DNA of 50,840 nucleotides from Nitrospira sp. (GTDB lineage Bacteria; Nitrospirota; Nitrospiria; Nitrospirales; Nitrospiraceae). Position 1 is the first letter of the stretch, and the number at the start of each line of letters is the position of its first letter. Of the stretch, positions 49,628-50,840 are shown in pieces. A program made the translations under genes and the position numbers. The stretch lies in contig JAHBWQ010000003.1 of the NCBI GenBank assembly GCA_019636915.1, positions 1 through 50,840 of the forward strand. Reading direction: 5' to 3'. The notes below the pieces were generated by a model, which was given only the letters and a program-made list of their open reading frames with translations, was not told where the DNA came from and made no database searches.

Positions 49628-50840
49628 TCAGTAGAAAGCCTGAGCCAGACTTAGTTGAATAACGTGCCTGTCGTATGCAAAATGCGCCCCGCCAAAAACG
49701 TTATCAACGTTTTGATACTCATACGTCAGCGTGAGAAATGTCTTCTGAGTGGCTCGATACAGCAAACCCGCCGTTCCTCCCACAGTGGTCCAGGAGAGAC
49801 CGCCTCCAGAATTTGACCCATACTCGTTGGCGACGCTATAGTTCGCCCTAAGCAGACCAGACAAGTCAGGGATCGGGGTGCTCTGACTCACTTCGAGCAA
49901 TACCAAGTGATTGAGCAACACCGCACTTTGGAACTGAAACGACGGAGTAATACTAGACCGATACACAAGGGAAATCGACGTTGTAGGATCCTTCCAACGG
50001 AGGGCGAGGCTGCCGAATGGCGCAATTACCGAGGAGAACCGGATTCCATTCGATTCCCCCGATAACTCCTGCACACCGCCTGTAGCATTGAAACTCGCTG
50101 CATTCGATAATATGTGGGTCCAGACTATAGCACCACCTCTTAAGCTAAATGCACCTCGACTACCTTGATCAAATTCGTTACCAATAAAATCTACCCTCAC
50201 GGTATCCTGAAGCGATACCTGCACTAAAAGACCGGCGGAGTACGCTTGAACATCTTGGCTAAGCAACGAAATGGTCCGCGGAACTTGCGATGCCCCATAC
50301 CGGATAAAGCTGTTCGTATAGCTCCCAGTCAACTTGACGGTACTGTCGAGTGGAAGCTCAACAATGGTATTAAAACTATTGGAGTTTGTCTTCGTACGGC
50401 TTGCCTGGAAACCTGCAACCAACAGATTTGCAGGTTCTCCTAATTGGCCTCCTAGAAGAAACGCGGGGGGCTCAGGGCTGTAAAAAAACGTATCTGACAC
50501 TGTCCACCTTGTCCCTGGCCTCCATTTACTCATTAAATCGCTCATGTCCAGAACCGTACCGGCATTCGCGCCCACATAACTTAGTCCAGTGTTGTTGGCG
50601 TAATAACTGCCGACCGCTCCTACCATCGCGTTCACCTTCACCAGCTCTCTACGATCGGTATACAACCCTCTGAGTTGGGGTACGATCGTTGTGACAAAAT
50701 CTTCCGGCGTTAGTCCCTGAAGCTGCCGCTTCGATGCAGAAAACACATTGCTATCGTATCGCTCAGAAACCTGAACCGAGGGAATAATGCGCAACCCATT
50801 CACCACTTGAATCGAACTGGGATCCGTCCCCCCCCCCAAA
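49628..50840 (-). CDS. Outer-membrane beta-barrel protein of an EPS system (partial, N-terminus off the window)
   Basis: The C-terminal 404 codons are visible, with about 16 amphipathic strands, for example VKVNAMVGAVGSYYANNTG, TFLTLTYEYQNVDNV and HVIQLSLAQAFY, ending in aromatic Phe-Tyr as outer-membrane proteins do. It resembles the XrtA-associated outer-membrane family TIGR03016 (opening pattern RIIPSVQVSERYDSNVF) but could be another barrel. It would assist transport of the polymer across the outer membrane or its surface attachment. The frame is open to the window edge. A run of ten C's (ten G's on the coding strand) at 50828-50837 lies inside it, so the start cannot be fixed. A 19-bp gap separates it from the kinase. 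Confidence 0.6.
   Translation of the reverse strand, partial: LGGGTDPSSIQVVNGLRIIPSVQVSERYDSNVFSASKRQLQGLTPEDFVTTIVPQLRGLYTDRRELVKVNAMVGAVGSYYANNTGLSYVGANAGTVLDMSDLMSKWRPGTRWTVSDTFFYSPEPPAFLLGGQLGEPANLLVAGFQASRTKTNSNSFNTIVELPLDSTVKLTGSYTNSFIRYGASQVPRTISLLSQDVQAYSAGLLVQVSLQDTVRVDFIGNEFDQGSRGAFSLRGGAIVWTHILSNAASFNATGGVQELSGESNGIRFSSVIAPFGSLALRWKDPTTSISLVYRSSITPSFQFQSAVLLNHLVLLEVSQSTPIPDLSGLLRANYSVANEYGSNSGGGLSWTTVGGTAGLLYRATQKTFLTLTYEYQNVDNVFGGAHFAYDRHVIQLSLAQAFY
50828..50837. repeat. Homopolymer of ten C (ten G on the coding strand)
   Basis: The run lies inside the beta-barrel coding frame, three bases from the window edge. It is the longest single-base tract I noticed. Such tracts slip during replication and are also a common cause of assembly breaks or sequencing errors, so the frame across it should not be trusted. 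Confidence 0.5.

Noticed and set aside
7816-50840. An exosortase (xrtA) or PEP-CTERM protein gene within the EPS locus
   Set aside because: I looked for the multi-helix exosortase and for C-terminal PEP motifs followed by a helix and basic tail in all frames; none is visible in the window.
1-50840. CRISPR arrays, tRNA or rRNA genes
   Set aside because: No regularly spaced identical repeats and no cloverleaf or rRNA-like stretches were seen by reading; a covariance-model search would be needed to exclude small RNAs.

Overview
The window looks like a chromosomal segment of a Gram-negative environmental bacterium with medium to moderately high GC. Multihaem c-type cytochromes, an XrtA/PEP-CTERM-type exopolysaccharide (EPS) locus and a dense mix of toxin-antitoxin genes and insertion sequences would fit a Nitrospira-like member of the Nitrospirota. 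There is no rRNA or other marker gene here, so the taxonomic guess is an inference only.

Positions 1-5.1 kb (+ strand) hold the 3' end of a probable multihaem cytochrome gene, a pentahaem cytochrome gene and a second diverged copy of that gene's last 33 codons. A type II toxin-antitoxin pair lies between the two copies. A hicB antitoxin gene follows, with a frameshifted hicA next to it, and then a large lipoprotein of unknown function. An IS3-family element (about 5.23-6.53 kb) separates this part from the rest.

Positions 6.5-7.8 kb carry a gene for a secreted protein that may bind or cleave polysaccharide. In front of it are a well-formed sigma-54 (RpoN) promoter and two enhancer-like repeats. 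A 13-bp perfect hairpin ends it, facing the oppositely oriented EPS locus.

Positions 7.8-50.8 kb are one long, almost unidirectional (- strand) EPS locus, read from the right edge of the window to 7.8 kb. In transcription order it encodes:
- Export and assembly: an outer-membrane beta-barrel protein (cut by the window edge), a Wzz/BY-kinase, an initiating polyprenyl-phosphate sugar transferase and an XrtA-type polysaccharide deacetylase.
- A small gene split by a degenerate IS630-like element.
- A carbamoyltransferase with its SxtJ and 50-residue DUF5989 partners, and an unknown duplicated Cys/His protein.
- Sugar-nucleotide enzymes: UXS-like, UDP-glucose dehydrogenase, RmlC-like, SDR, FAD mutase-like and RfbF-like.
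- A PIG-L deacetylase, a GT2, a Wzx flippase, a GDP-mannose dehydrogenase of AlgD type, an XrtA-type GT4, a FemAB-like protein and a DegT aminotransferase.
- A GT2, a deacetylase, an ATP-grasp/low-molecular-weight tyrosine phosphatase fusion, a GT4, a second deacetylase, a hexapeptide acyltransferase, an O-antigen ligase/polymerase-like protein and a GT2.
- Two SGNH proteins and an MBOAT O-acyltransferase (with an IS5/IS427-type element inserted between them), a GT4 and an AsnB-type amidotransferase.

Together these genes would build a Wzx/Wzy-type heteropolysaccharide rich in uronic acids (GDP-mannuronate and UDP-glucuronate or its decarboxylation product). It would be heavily decorated by O-acylation, carbamoylation, amidation or aminoacylation, and N-deacetylation. 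Chain length and export would be controlled by a tyrosine kinase and a cognate phosphatase that is fused, unusually, to an ATP-grasp ligase. Several XrtA-system marker families are present, but no exosortase and no PEP-CTERM protein is visible inside the window.
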